Of a DNA stretch of 64,000 nt, positions 41,502-49,717 are shown piece by piece (the first letter of the stretch is position 1; each line of letters begins with the position of its first letter). Source of the stretch: Mucilaginibacter_A sp041088075 (GTDB lineage: Bacteria > Bacteroidota > Bacteroidia > Sphingobacteriales > Sphingobacteriaceae). The stretch spans positions 1 through 64,000 of the forward strand of contig NZ_JBGCVY010000059.1 of NCBI RefSeq assembly GCF_041088075.1, written 5' to 3'. The translations under genes and the position numbers were made by a program. The notes beneath the pieces were generated by a model. The model had not been told where the DNA came from. It did not search any database and saw only the letters and a list, made by a program, of their open reading frames with translations.

Positions 41502-42179
41502 ATGCGTTTTAAAGCCGTTTCCGTGATCGTAGTACTGCTGTTGTTAGCCGTTGTTTTTATTTATGCCATCGTTTATTTCTCTTCCAAACCTGCCGAATTA
41601 ACCGGTGCCAAACCGCTTAACGTTTTTTATCAGCATAAAACCATTCCGAAAGTAGTGGAGCCGGAAGTGGTCAAAGCTTTGTCTTTTTATCCTGAATTAA
41701 AAGATACGCCGATTGATTTTGTGTTCGACCCAAACACCAGCAAATCCATCATGCTGTCGCAGCCGGTTTTGAAATCGTTTTTTCGCGGACAAAAAAACCG
41801 GACTTACATCATCAAAATCAACCCGCGTTTTGTGATGGTACACCGTTCGATGCCGATTGAAAACGTGCCGCAGGATATTTTGACAGGCTGGTTTGGGCAC
41901 GAATTGGGCCACGTGATGGATTATAGCCAGCGCAGCAACTGGAAGATGTTGGTTTTCGGGGTCGGCTATTTATGTTCTGACCGTTTTTTAATGCAGGCCG
42001 AGCGCAATGCAGACACGTACGCGGTTGACCACGGTTTGGGCACTTACATCCTGGCAACCAAAAACTTTATTTTAAACAACGGCGATTTGCCTTTGGCTTA
42101 TAAAGCGCGGATCAAACGGCTTTACCTTTCCCCACAACAAATTATGGATTTGATCAAAAAGGTTAAAAAGCCGATTTAA
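41502..42179 (+). CDS. Membrane-anchored zinc metallopeptidase-like protein
   Basis: 225 residues from the ATG at 41502 (MRFKAVSVIVVLLLLAVVFI), which places a membrane anchor at the very N-terminus; the longer frame starts inside a motif copy. A zinc-binding HExxH motif is at His133-Glu134-Leu-Gly-His137 (FGHELGHVMDYS), with a further acidic helix, MQAERNADTYAVDHGL, that could give the third ligand, as in gluzincin-type peptidases. Target unknown. Gene is followed by a four-unit tandem repeat. Confidence 0.72.
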   Translation: MRFKAVSVIVVLLLLAVVFIYAIVYFSSKPAELTGAKPLNVFYQHKTIPKVVEPEVVKALSFYPELKDTPIDFVFDPNTSKSIMLSQPVLKSFFRGQKNRTYIIKINPRFVMVHRSMPIENVPQDILTGWFGHELGHVMDYSQRSNWKMLVFGVGYLCSDRFLMQAERNADTYAVDHGLGTYILATKNFILNNGDLPLAYKARIKRLYLSPQQIMDLIKKVKKPI

Positions 42180-42191
42180 GTTTAGTCCGAT

Positions 42192-42521
42192 TGTCATGCC
42201 GAACTTGTTTCGGCATCCCACTAAGCATTGATTTTATGCCGATAAAAGAAGCATCAAACCACTTGCTTTGTCATGCCGAACTCGTTTCAGCATCTCTCTA
42301 TACACCAATTTTATGCCGATAAAAGAAGCATCAAACCACTTGCTTTGTCATGCCGAACTCGTTTCGGCATCTCTCTATAGACCAATTTTATGCCGATAAA
42401 AGAAGCATCCATCAACTTGCTTTGTCATGCCGAACTTGTTTCGGCATCCCACTAAGCATTGATTTTATGCCGATAAAAGAAGCATCAATCCTGTGGGATG
42501 CTGAAATAAATTCAGCATGAC
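42192..42521. repeat. Tandem repeat, 77 bp x 4, built on a TCATGCCGAA palindrome and the AAAAGAAGCAT motif
   Basis: Units start with TGTCATGCCGAACT at 42192, 42269, 42346 and 42423 (exact 77-bp period). Each unit has the self-complementary TGCCGAAC-GTTTCGGCA segment, then ACCAATTTTATGCCGATAAA or TTGATTTTATGCCGATAAA, then AGAAGCATC. An inverted TGGGATGCTGAA...TTCAGCATGACA closes the array (42494-42521), so the whole block is flanked by opposite-facing palindromes. Fills the gap between convergent genes. Confidence 0.93.
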
Positions 42522-42527
42522 AAAAAA

Positions 42528-44048
42528 TCAAACATGTTCCTTTACAAAAGCTTCAAACTCCAAAAACTGCTCTTCTTTCATCACCCGCGGGATTTTGACC
42601 TGGCCGCCCAGCTTTTTATTTTCTTCGCTCCATTTATAAAAAACTTCCACCGGGATTGGTTCTACTTCCACACCTTTTAATGCGCGCGTCCGGGCAACGT
42701 TGTAGTTTTTGTTGTTTTGGCGGAGGTGCTCGTCCAACGCTTTTGCAACCGCATTTTTATCCAAATCTTTATCCGTGCTGATGTACCATTGCTGGATAAA
42801 TTCGCCATTTCGGTGTACTGTCGAAGCGATAAACTCGTGGATGCAAACGTTAAACTGTTTTTCCATTTCCTGGATAGCCACGTTCATTTGGATCACCGAA
42901 AGCTGTTCGCCGGCCACGTTGGAATAATGTTTGGTCCGGCCGCTGATCCTGATTTCGTGCCGTTCTAAATCGGTAAACATCACGGTATCGCCAATCATGT
43001 AACGCCAGGCACCAGAAACCGTTGAAATCAGCAAAACATATTCTTTATCGGTTTCCACATCGGCCAAAGTTAAAATTTTCGCGTTTTCGGCAACGGTTCC
43101 GTCCTCGTTCATGTTCTTTTCCTCAAAAGGCACAAACTCAAAATAAATGCCGTTGTCAACTACCAAAGCCATTGCCGAAGTATCCGGCCGCTTTTGCATC
43201 GCCAAAAAACCTTCGGAAGCGAGGTAAGTATCAATATAAATTAGCGGATGGGCCAGCAGTTTTTCAAAGCTTTTTTTATAAGGTTCGAAAGCCACGCCGC
43301 CGGTTGTGTAAACGGCCAAGTTTGGCCAGATGTCGTGGATGTTGTTGAGTTTGTGGTAGCTAATCACTTCTTTCAGCATCAATTCCATCCAGGCCGGGAT
43401 GCCCGACAAACTGCCAATGTCCCAATCTGCAGCCTGTTTGGCAATCTCTTTGATGCGTTCATCAAAGTTATCAATATTGGCAATGTCTTTTCCCGGTTTG
43501 TAATAACCACGGAACCAAAACGGGATTTTGCTGGCGCTGATGCCGCTGATCTCGCCTGCCAAATGCCCGTTAATATCTTTCAGATCGGTGCTGCTGCCCA
43601 GCATCAAAATTTGTTTTTCGAAGAAAGACGGCGGCAGGTCAAAGTTGGCCAAAGCCGCAACCTGCTGCAAACCCGAACGGCGGATCGCAGCCAGCATATC
43701 ATCCGTAACCGGGATTTGTTTGCTGTTGCTCGTGGTGCCGCTGCTTAAAGCTAAATATGGCGTGCTGCCCGGCCAGGTAATATCGTTTTTGCCTTCGATA
43801 ACCAAATGCCACCATTCTTTGTACAGCTTGTCGTAATCAAAAACGGGAACGGTTTGGGCGAAGGCTTTGACCGCGTTTTCGCTGTTTAAAATGGCTTCAA
43901 AATCGTAGTGGCGGCCAAAAGCGGTGTTGGCAGCGGTTTCCAATAAATCTTCCAGAACGCGTTTTTGTGATTCTATCGGGTCCGGGTCTTTTACAAACTT
44001 GTCGGTAAATTCGATTGCTGATTTAATGAGTTCACCTATAATGGCCAT
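42528..44048 (-). CDS. GH3-superfamily acyl-adenylating enzyme
   Basis: A 506-residue protein of the GH3 (auxin-responsive promoter) superfamily, related to ANL adenylating enzymes. ATP-binding segments include YLALSSGTTSNSKQIPVT (the P-loop-like motif), LAVYTTGGVAFEPYK and WRYMIGDTVMFTDLERHEIRISGRTKHYSNVAGEQLS. In plants such enzymes join amino acids to hormones; the bacterial substrate is unknown, probably a carboxylic acid. The start codon ATG lies inside a motif copy (44045-44060), so the element provides the translation start. Confidence 0.9.
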   Translation of the reverse strand: MAIIGELIKSAIEFTDKFVKDPDPIESQKRVLEDLLETAANTAFGRHYDFEAILNSENAVKAFAQTVPVFDYDKLYKEWWHLVIEGKNDITWPGSTPYLALSSGTTSNSKQIPVTDDMLAAIRRSGLQQVAALANFDLPPSFFEKQILMLGSSTDLKDINGHLAGEISGISASKIPFWFRGYYKPGKDIANIDNFDERIKEIAKQAADWDIGSLSGIPAWMELMLKEVISYHKLNNIHDIWPNLAVYTTGGVAFEPYKKSFEKLLAHPLIYIDTYLASEGFLAMQKRPDTSAMALVVDNGIYFEFVPFEEKNMNEDGTVAENAKILTLADVETDKEYVLLISTVSGAWRYMIGDTVMFTDLERHEIRISGRTKHYSNVAGEQLSVIQMNVAIQEMEKQFNVCIHEFIASTVHRNGEFIQQWYISTDKDLDKNAVAKALDEHLRQNNKNYNVARTRALKGVEVEPIPVEVFYKWSEENKKLGGQVKIPRVMKEEQFLEFEAFVKEHV

Positions 44049-44130
44049 GCTTCTTTTATCGGTTAAAAATGAGTGTAAGGATTAACAGCAAAATTGATAA
44101 AAAGATTTTTATCCGGTAAAAGAAGCATCG
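44045..44130. repeat. Inverted pair of AAAAGAAGCAT motifs overlapping the GH3 start codon
   Basis: CATGCTTCTTTTATCGGTTA at the left (its CAT is the start codon of the minus-strand GH3 gene) and TTTTTATCCGGTAAAAGAAG then CATC at 44107-44130. Confidence 0.85.
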
Positions 44131-44299
44131 CCAAACCGGGCAGGCAGCAAGCAACGCAAGGTTTCCAAAAACTTGACATGCCTTTACAATTGCCTGTTTT
44201 TAAAATTGTTTTTGCTTTCCAAAATCAATGCTTACAACCCTGTTAATCCTTGAAATACACTTACTTTTACCCGATGCGTTTTCCCTTCAACAAACTATA

Positions 44300-45532
44300 A
44301 TGCTCATTTATCAAATTATCACTGTAATTATTTTATTCACTACGGTTTTTGCCTATGTAAACGATAAGTACATCAAATGGCCATCAACTATTGGCATTAT
44401 GGCGCTGTCTTTAATGGCCTCGCTCATCATCGTGATGTTTGGCAGTTTTGTGCCCGCAACAACCGCCAGTTTGGTAAAGCTAATCAAAACCATTGACTTT
44501 CAGCAGGTTTTGTTGCAGGTGATGCTTGGTTTCCTGCTTTTTGCCGGTGCCATGCAGGTAGATTATCAGAAGCTGCGCAAAGAAGTTTTACTGGTTTTGG
44601 TGCTGGCTACGCTGGGCGTTCTCATATCCACTTTTTTGGTGAGTGTGCTTTCGTACTATCTTTTTGCTTTGTTCCAACTGCCCGTTCCTTATATCTATTG
44701 TTTGCTTTTTGGCACGTTGATTTCTCCAACCGACCCGATTGCGGTAATGGGGATTTTGCGGAAAGCCGGCATCCCGGAAAGCCTGGAACTTAAAATTACG
44801 GGCGAATCTTTGTTTAACGATGGCGTGGCCGTGGTGCTGTTTTTAACCGTTACAGAAGTGGCCGTGATGGGTGCCGACCAGATGACCGTTTGGCGTATAG
44901 GAAGTTTGTTTTTGCGGGAAGCTATTGGCGGACTGGTTTTTGGCACGGCACTCGGTTATCTCGGTTATTTTATTTTGAGGTCAATCAATAATTACCGTGT
45001 AGAAGTTTTGATTACTTTATCCATGGTCATGCCTGGTTATGCTTTGGCCAGCTACCTGCATGTTTCCGGTGCGTTGGCGATGGTAGTGGCCGGTTTGATG
45101 CTGGGCAACAAGGTTCGGAACACGGCCATGTCGCGCAAATCCTGGGATTACCTCGGCAAATTTTGGGGTTTGATTGATGAGATTTTCAACGCTGTACTGT
45201 TTTTACTGATTGGTTTTGAGATGCTGGTCGTCGAGATTACCTTGCCCATCGTCAGCATTGGCCTGGCCATGATTTTGGCGGTACTTTTTGCCCGTTGGGT
45301 TTCGGTGCTTTTCCCGGTTTGGCTGTTAAGAGGGAAGATCAAGTTTGAAAAAAACGCCTTAACAATTTTGACCTGGGGCGGTTTGCGCGGCGCTTTATCT
45401 GTTGCGCTGGCTTTATCTATTCCGGCAACAATGCACAAAAACGAATTTGTGCTGATCACTTATATCATTGTGGTTTTTTCGATCATGATCCAGGGACTAA
45501 CGATTGGGAAATTGAGTCATCGGTTGCGGTGA
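44300..45532 (+). CDS. Na+/H+ antiporter, CPA1 type
   Basis: 410 residues from the ATG at 44300 (MLIYQIITVIILF), preferred because homologues usually begin directly with the first membrane helix; an in-frame start at 44228 would add 24 residues. About 12 membrane segments. Core CPA1 motifs are present: TLISPTDPIAVMGIL, GESLFNDGVAVVLF with the ion-binding aspartate, and LTWGGLRGALSVALAL. It exchanges sodium or potassium for protons at the inner membrane. Start confidence is moderate; identity is firm. Confidence 0.9.
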   Translation: MLIYQIITVIILFTTVFAYVNDKYIKWPSTIGIMALSLMASLIIVMFGSFVPATTASLVKLIKTIDFQQVLLQVMLGFLLFAGAMQVDYQKLRKEVLLVLVLATLGVLISTFLVSVLSYYLFALFQLPVPYIYCLLFGTLISPTDPIAVMGILRKAGIPESLELKITGESLFNDGVAVVLFLTVTEVAVMGADQMTVWRIGSLFLREAIGGLVFGTALGYLGYFILRSINNYRVEVLITLSMVMPGYALASYLHVSGALAMVVAGLMLGNKVRNTAMSRKSWDYLGKFWGLIDEIFNAVLFLLIGFEMLVVEITLPIVSIGLAMILAVLFARWVSVLFPVWLLRGKIKFEKNALTILTWGGLRGALSVALALSIPATMHKNEFVLITYIIVVFSIMIQGLTIGKLSHRLR

Positions 45533-45621
45533 GAATAAGCTTTTGAATAATCCTGATTTTTAAACTATTTGCCAATGCAGCTATTGAACTTGTTTAAATT
45601 TTTTTCGGGCCTTTTTCGGGC

Positions 45622-45715
45622 TGATGCTTCTTTTACCCTATAAAAATTGGTGCTTTTATCAGCCTTAACAAATCAAAACCAGGCAATACCAATTTTAGGT
45701 GATAAAAAAAGCATG
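45622..45715. repeat. Inverted pair of AAAAGAAGCAT motifs
   Basis: GATGCTTCTTTTACCCTATA then AAAATTGGTG at the left, ACCAATTTTAGGTGATAAAA then AAAGCATGATG at the right. The right copy has one G-to-A change (AAAAAAAGCAT). Lies between convergent antiporter and toxin-like genes. Confidence 0.85.
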
Positions 45716-45811
45716 ATGTCAAGAACCAAGGAATAAGTTTAAACAAGTCCATTATCATTTACATAAAATCGAAATGTTTATTTAAGAAATTGAAAGTAAT
45801 AAAATCAAAAA

Positions 45812-46168
45812 TCATACATCAAAAACAACTACATTAATGTGTGCGATCAGTCTTTCAAAAGCAAATGCTTTAAGTTTATTTTTCGGACGTAAATCCGTAA
45901 TAAATTTTTTTAAAGCATAAGTTATTAAATGACACCTGACTTGTGAAAAGCCATTTTTAGAATCTATGGGATTTTCTAGCATATCATTATTTAAACAGAA
46001 AGAATATTTATCAATGGTTTGTATTGATGACATCATTGCAATAACGTAACATTCGTCATCAATAAAAACATCATTACAGGAAAGTATAATACCGGGATGG
46101 TATTCAAGCCTTGCGTTGCCTGGTATTTGAAATTCGTAATTAATTATTTCCCCCTGATTAAAAGACAT
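45812..46168 (-). CDS. PemK/MazF-like toxin-type protein
   Basis: A 118-residue protein whose pattern fits the PemK/MazF endoribonuclease fold: QGEIINYEF near the start, HPGIILSCNDVF, YVIAMMSSI, and FSQVRCHLITYALKKFITDL. These families cleave mRNA and are normally neutralised by a partner encoded just upstream. Here the upstream gene overlaps it by 11 bp (46158-46168), giving tight translational coupling. Match is by motif pattern only; activity is inferred. Confidence 0.68.
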   Translation of the reverse strand: MSFNQGEIINYEFQIPGNARLEYHPGIILSCNDVFIDDECYVIAMMSSIQTIDKYSFCLNNDMLENPIDSKNGFSQVRCHLITYALKKFITDLRPKNKLKAFAFERLIAHINVVVFDV

Positions 46169-46619
46169 TAGAAGATTCAGTAGTTTCTCTCAAAGATGAT
46201 TTACCAGTTTCTGATAATGCTTCTTTAATATGATCAGGGGTTTTTATAATAGGGGATTCTGAAAATGCTATTTTGTGTAATGTTGCCTCGTATTTGAAAG
46301 CAGCTTTAAGTATTGCTTTATAACTGTTCCTTAACCTAACGTTTTTAGAGTTTGACAGATAAGATTTGTCATTGATTTTTTCGAAAATTTTAATGTCATC
46401 TTTAAATGCTTCCAATTTTTCTTTTGCATCAGAAGGAGTTAATAAAGCGGCTTGTTTTGTTCGCGTTATAATATTTTTTTCAATTGAATTAAAGCTATGA
46501 CTAAGACTATTGTTTACGACTGTTTTTAAACTACCGGAAAAATTATCTAAGTGTTCTGCTGCCCATAACCTAAAAGACAACCAAGGAGCATGTTTATGAT
46601 TTAATGATTGAGTAAACAT
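46158..46619 (-). CDS. Unknown helical protein, candidate partner of the PemK/MazF-like protein
   Basis: 153 residues from the ATG at 46619 (MFTQSLNHKHAPWLSF); a TTG at 46628 would add three residues. Mostly helical and lysine/serine-rich (DAKEKLEAFKDDIKIFEKIN, KVKL-type heptads), with no AbrB, ribbon-helix-helix or HTH motif I can see. It overlaps the toxin-like gene by 11 bp. Position and overlap suggest an antitoxin or toxin-associated partner of an undescribed type. Both genes are more AT-rich than their neighbours, suggesting horizontal arrival. Confidence 0.55.
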   Translation of the reverse strand: MFTQSLNHKHAPWLSFRLWAAEHLDNFSGSLKTVVNNSLSHSFNSIEKNIITRTKQAALLTPSDAKEKLEAFKDDIKIFEKINDKSYLSNSKNVRLRNSYKAILKAAFKYEATLHKIAFSESPIIKTPDHIKEALSETGKSSLRETTESSNVF

Positions 46620-46775
46620 CACAGGCAATTTTAATTATTTAACAGCTTTTACGCAAAAGTTAAACTATAAGAGTTATAGTTTTTTAAAAACTAATTTTAT
46701 CAGGTAAAGTTCAAAATATTTGATAAATATTATTATTTAAAAATTCAAAATATCCACCAATCCACCAATCCTCCA

Positions 46776-46823
46776 ATACTTCTTTTACCACACCAAAATT
46801 AGTGCGGTAAAAGAAGCATCCAC
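46776..46823. repeat. Tight inverted pair of AAAAGAAGCAT motifs
   Basis: ATACTTCTTTTACC and GGTAAAAGAAGCAT pair with one mismatch around a 16-17 nt loop (ACACCAAAATTAGTGC). The A-C/G-T change (TACC/GGTA instead of TATC/GATA) is matched in both arms. Confidence 0.9.
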
Positions 46824-46829
46824 CAAAAC

Positions 46830-48587
46830 CTAAACATTTACCGCCGGCAGTTCAAAATAAAAACGGCTGCCTTCGCCAACTTCGCTTTCTACACCAATTT
46901 GTCCGCCTTGTGCGCCAATGAAATCTTTGGAAATGGCCAGTCCCAAACCTGAGCCTGATTTATTTTGCCCGTCTGTTGGAACCTGGAAATAGCGGTCGAA
47001 CAAGCGTTCTTTGTACTTCGCTTCAATGCCTTTGCCAAAATCTTTTACCGAAAACTCGATCATTTTACCAACTGGCGCAACCCGGACCTGGATTTTTGAT
47101 TTCGGCGCGCTGTACCGTAACGCATTTGATAAAAAGTTGATCATTACCCAGGCCGTTTTTTCTACATCGGCATGAATGTTTGGCAGCTTTGCCGGGATCA
47201 ACTGTTCAATCACAACGCCTTTTTGCTGCGCCTCAAACTGGATGGCTTTGATGGCATATTGCACAATTTGTTCGGGTTGTGTTGGGATGAAATTAAGCTG
47301 GATGTTGCCGGTTTCAATCTGAGAAAGGTCCAGCAATTCGTAAGTGATTTTCAGCAAACGTTCGCTGTCTTCGTTGATGTGCTGCACCAATTGTTCCTGC
47401 TCTTTGTTCAGTGTGCCGATGCGGTTGTCCGCCAGCAACTTCAAACTCATTTTAATGGCCGAAATTGGTGTTTTCAACTCGTGGGAAATGGTGGCAATAA
47501 AATTTGTTTTCGCTTCATCACGTTCTTTAAACTCGGTAATGTTGCGCAAAATATAAACTTTCCCGGCAGATTTATTGGCGAAAATCAGCGTTTCGTTAAT
47601 GTTGTTGTCCATGTTCGGAACCGTAATTTCGCTGGCTTCTAATTGAAAATACGAATCTTTTCCATCAACCACAATTTTAAACGGTTTTCGGGCTTTTGCA
47701 TCATCAATGATAGATTTAAACAGATCGTTGCTTTTGGTGATCTCTGCCACAGATTTTCCTTCCAGCTTTTGGTCGGCCAAATTCAAAATGTTCTTGGCTG
47801 TTGTGTTGATGAACAGCACTTCCTGTTTCTCGTTCACACCGATAATGGCATCGTGCATTTGCTCGATAATGGTTTCGATGCGCAACTTTTCCGACATAAT
47901 CTTCGACAAATTGCTGTTTTCCCACTCGTTCAGCCGCGCTGCCATATCGTTAAAAGCATTGGCCACTTCGGCAAACTCGTCCCGCTTCTCAAAATGGATG
48001 CGCTGGTTGTAGTTTTTCCGGCTGATTTCAAGGATACCATCCAGCAAAGTATTTAAAGGGTTGGCAATAAAACCGGGAAAGTTTACGCTGAAACTGAACA
48101 ATACCAAAAAAGTAAACGTGCCGGCCAGGCCCAAAAACAACGTGGCTTTGTTGACGGATGCCTGCGCCTGGTCGTTTTTACGGACGATGGCTTTCATGTT
48201 CAATATCTCGATACTGCGCAAACTTCTCCGGGCATTTCTCGCGGCATCTTGTTGTTGCGTTAAGGGGGCCGAGGTGTTTTTTAGGCCGGTAAAAGAAGCA
48301 TGCAGGTTTTTCACCGCTTCGGCTTCGCCAACTTCCGTAATGTTATTTTCCTCGCGCACCAATTGCTGGTTAAAAGCCGTTTGTGCCGAAGCGTTTAATG
48401 GCAAAGTGTTCTCATCCAAAACCATCCGCATTTCGCGGGCGAAGTTCAATGTTTCGTAGTTGTCTTTTAAAATCACTTTGGCGCTATTTGAAATTTCGTT
48501 GATGTAAAAGATGGAAACGGTGCCAAAAAAAAGCACAACGATAAACAAAAAGCCGAAGCCTAAGCGGAGTTTATTTTTTACTTTCAT
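46830..48587 (-). CDS. Membrane sensor histidine kinase, kinase half of a split KdpD
   Basis: 585 residues. Two membrane helices (about 8-28 and 158-178) enclose a periplasmic region. Then come HAMP (PLNTLLDGILEISRKNYNQR), PAS (IIEQMHDAIIGVNEKQEVLF), HisKA with phospho-acceptor in SHELKTPI, and ATPase boxes NFLSNALRYS, VKDFGKGI and GSGLGLAIS. It overlaps the kdpD N-terminal gene by 4 bp (ATGA), so the two act together: the KdpD/Usp sensing part is one protein and the kinase another. No kdpE response-regulator gene is in the window. A motif copy at 48281-48305 encodes HASFTGLKNT. Confidence 0.88.
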   Translation of the reverse strand: MKVKNKLRLGFGFLFIVVLFFGTVSIFYINEISNSAKVILKDNYETLNFAREMRMVLDENTLPLNASAQTAFNQQLVREENNITEVGEAEAVKNLHASFTGLKNTSAPLTQQQDAARNARRSLRSIEILNMKAIVRKNDQAQASVNKATLFLGLAGTFTFLVLFSFSVNFPGFIANPLNTLLDGILEISRKNYNQRIHFEKRDEFAEVANAFNDMAARLNEWENSNLSKIMSEKLRIETIIEQMHDAIIGVNEKQEVLFINTTAKNILNLADQKLEGKSVAEITKSNDLFKSIIDDAKARKPFKIVVDGKDSYFQLEASEITVPNMDNNINETLIFANKSAGKVYILRNITEFKERDEAKTNFIATISHELKTPISAIKMSLKLLADNRIGTLNKEQEQLVQHINEDSERLLKITYELLDLSQIETGNIQLNFIPTQPEQIVQYAIKAIQFEAQQKGVVIEQLIPAKLPNIHADVEKTAWVMINFLSNALRYSAPKSKIQVRVAPVGKMIEFSVKDFGKGIEAKYKERLFDRYFQVPTDGQNKSGSGLGLAISKDFIGAQGGQIGVESEVGEGSRFYFELPAVNV

Positions 48588-49717
48588 GATAGTATGACTA
48601 AATCGGTTTCAGAAACAGCTAACTTTTTAAGCAGCTCGTTAAATGCGTTTGTTTTTAAAATCACCTGGAACAAATTGATATGCGGTTTGCCGATGCAAAT
48701 GGTGGTAATTTCCCGTTCCTCGGCTATTTGAACGATGGTTTGCGAAATATCGTCGCTTTTTATTTTTAATACTTCGGCGCCCAGTTCTGTCGCCAATTTA
48801 AAATTGTTGATGAGATGGCGTTGTTTGTCCAGCTTAATTTTATCCAAACTTTCGCCGCTGCTTTGCACATAAAGCGCAATCCAGCCGGAGCGGTAATAAG
48901 AGGCCAGCCGCGCCGTTTTTCGGATCACGATTTTGGCCGTTTCGGCATTGGTTGAAATGCAGGCCAGAAATTTTTCGGATCGAAGCTTGATCTGTTTCGG
49001 TACTTCGATGGCGATTTTTCGTTCCAGGTGATGCGCTACTTCTTTTAAGGCCAGTTCCCGTAACTGCAAAATCCGGTCGGGCTGAAAGAAATTTTGCAAC
49101 GCCAGGTTGATCTTGCTTTTATTATAAATCTTACCTTCTTTTAAACGGTCAATCAATTCATCGGCGGTTAAATCAATGTTGACGATTTCGTCGGTCAGTT
49201 CCAGTATTTTATCCGGGATCCTTTCCGTAATCGCAACGCCGGTAATGGCTTCCACTTCTTCGTTGATGCTTTCCAAATGCTGGATGTTGACGGCAGAAAT
49301 TACGCTGATGCCGGCTTCCAGAATATCCAGCACATCCTGCCAGCGCTTGCTGTTTTTACTGCCCTCAATATTGGTATGTGCCAGTTCATCTACAATCACC
49401 ACTTCCGGGTGGCGGTTTAAAATGGCCTGCAAATCCATTTCTTCCAATTCTTTTCCTTTGTAAAAAACTTTCCGTTTGGGAATTACAGGCAAACCGGCCA
49501 GTAAGCTATGTGTTTCGGCGCGGTTGTGGGTTTCGATGTAACCAATCTGGATATCAATCCCGTTGCGCAAAAGAGTGTGCGCTTCCTGCAACATGCGGTA
49601 AGTTTTGCCCACACCGGCGCTCATGCCGATGTATATCTTAAACTTGCCGCGGCGCGATTTTTTGACAAGCTCGATAAAATCCCTGACGGAAGTATCGGGA
49701 AGTTTTTCTTCTGCCAT
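48584..49717 (-). CDS. kdpD: KdpD N-terminal sensor protein (KdpD plus Usp domains, no kinase)
   Basis: 377 residues. The N-terminal KdpD domain has a Walker A-like GMSAGVGKTYRML and Walker B-like VVIVDELAHTN; a universal-stress-protein-like domain follows (about 245-377; FLACISTNAETAKIVIRKTA, ITTICIGKP). Membrane helices and kinase domain of full-length KdpD are missing and supplied by the next gene, which overlaps by 4 bp. It starts with a TAATG overlap on the second kdpA. Likely senses low potassium, turgor or the state of the transporter. Confidence 0.92.
   Translation of the reverse strand: MAEEKLPDTSVRDFIELVKKSRRGKFKIYIGMSAGVGKTYRMLQEAHTLLRNGIDIQIGYIETHNRAETHSLLAGLPVIPKRKVFYKGKELEEMDLQAILNRHPEVVIVDELAHTNIEGSKNSKRWQDVLDILEAGISVISAVNIQHLESINEEVEAITGVAITERIPDKILELTDEIVNIDLTADELIDRLKEGKIYNKSKINLALQNFFQPDRILQLRELALKEVAHHLERKIAIEVPKQIKLRSEKFLACISTNAETAKIVIRKTARLASYYRSGWIALYVQSSGESLDKIKLDKQRHLINNFKLATELGAEVLKIKSDDISQTIVQIAEEREITTICIGKPHINLFQVILKTNAFNELLKKLAVSETDLVILS

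Noticed and set aside
42192..42521. Possible CRISPR array
   Set aside because: The repeat period is constant and the intervening sequence is also repeated, so there are no unique spacers; no cas genes are present.
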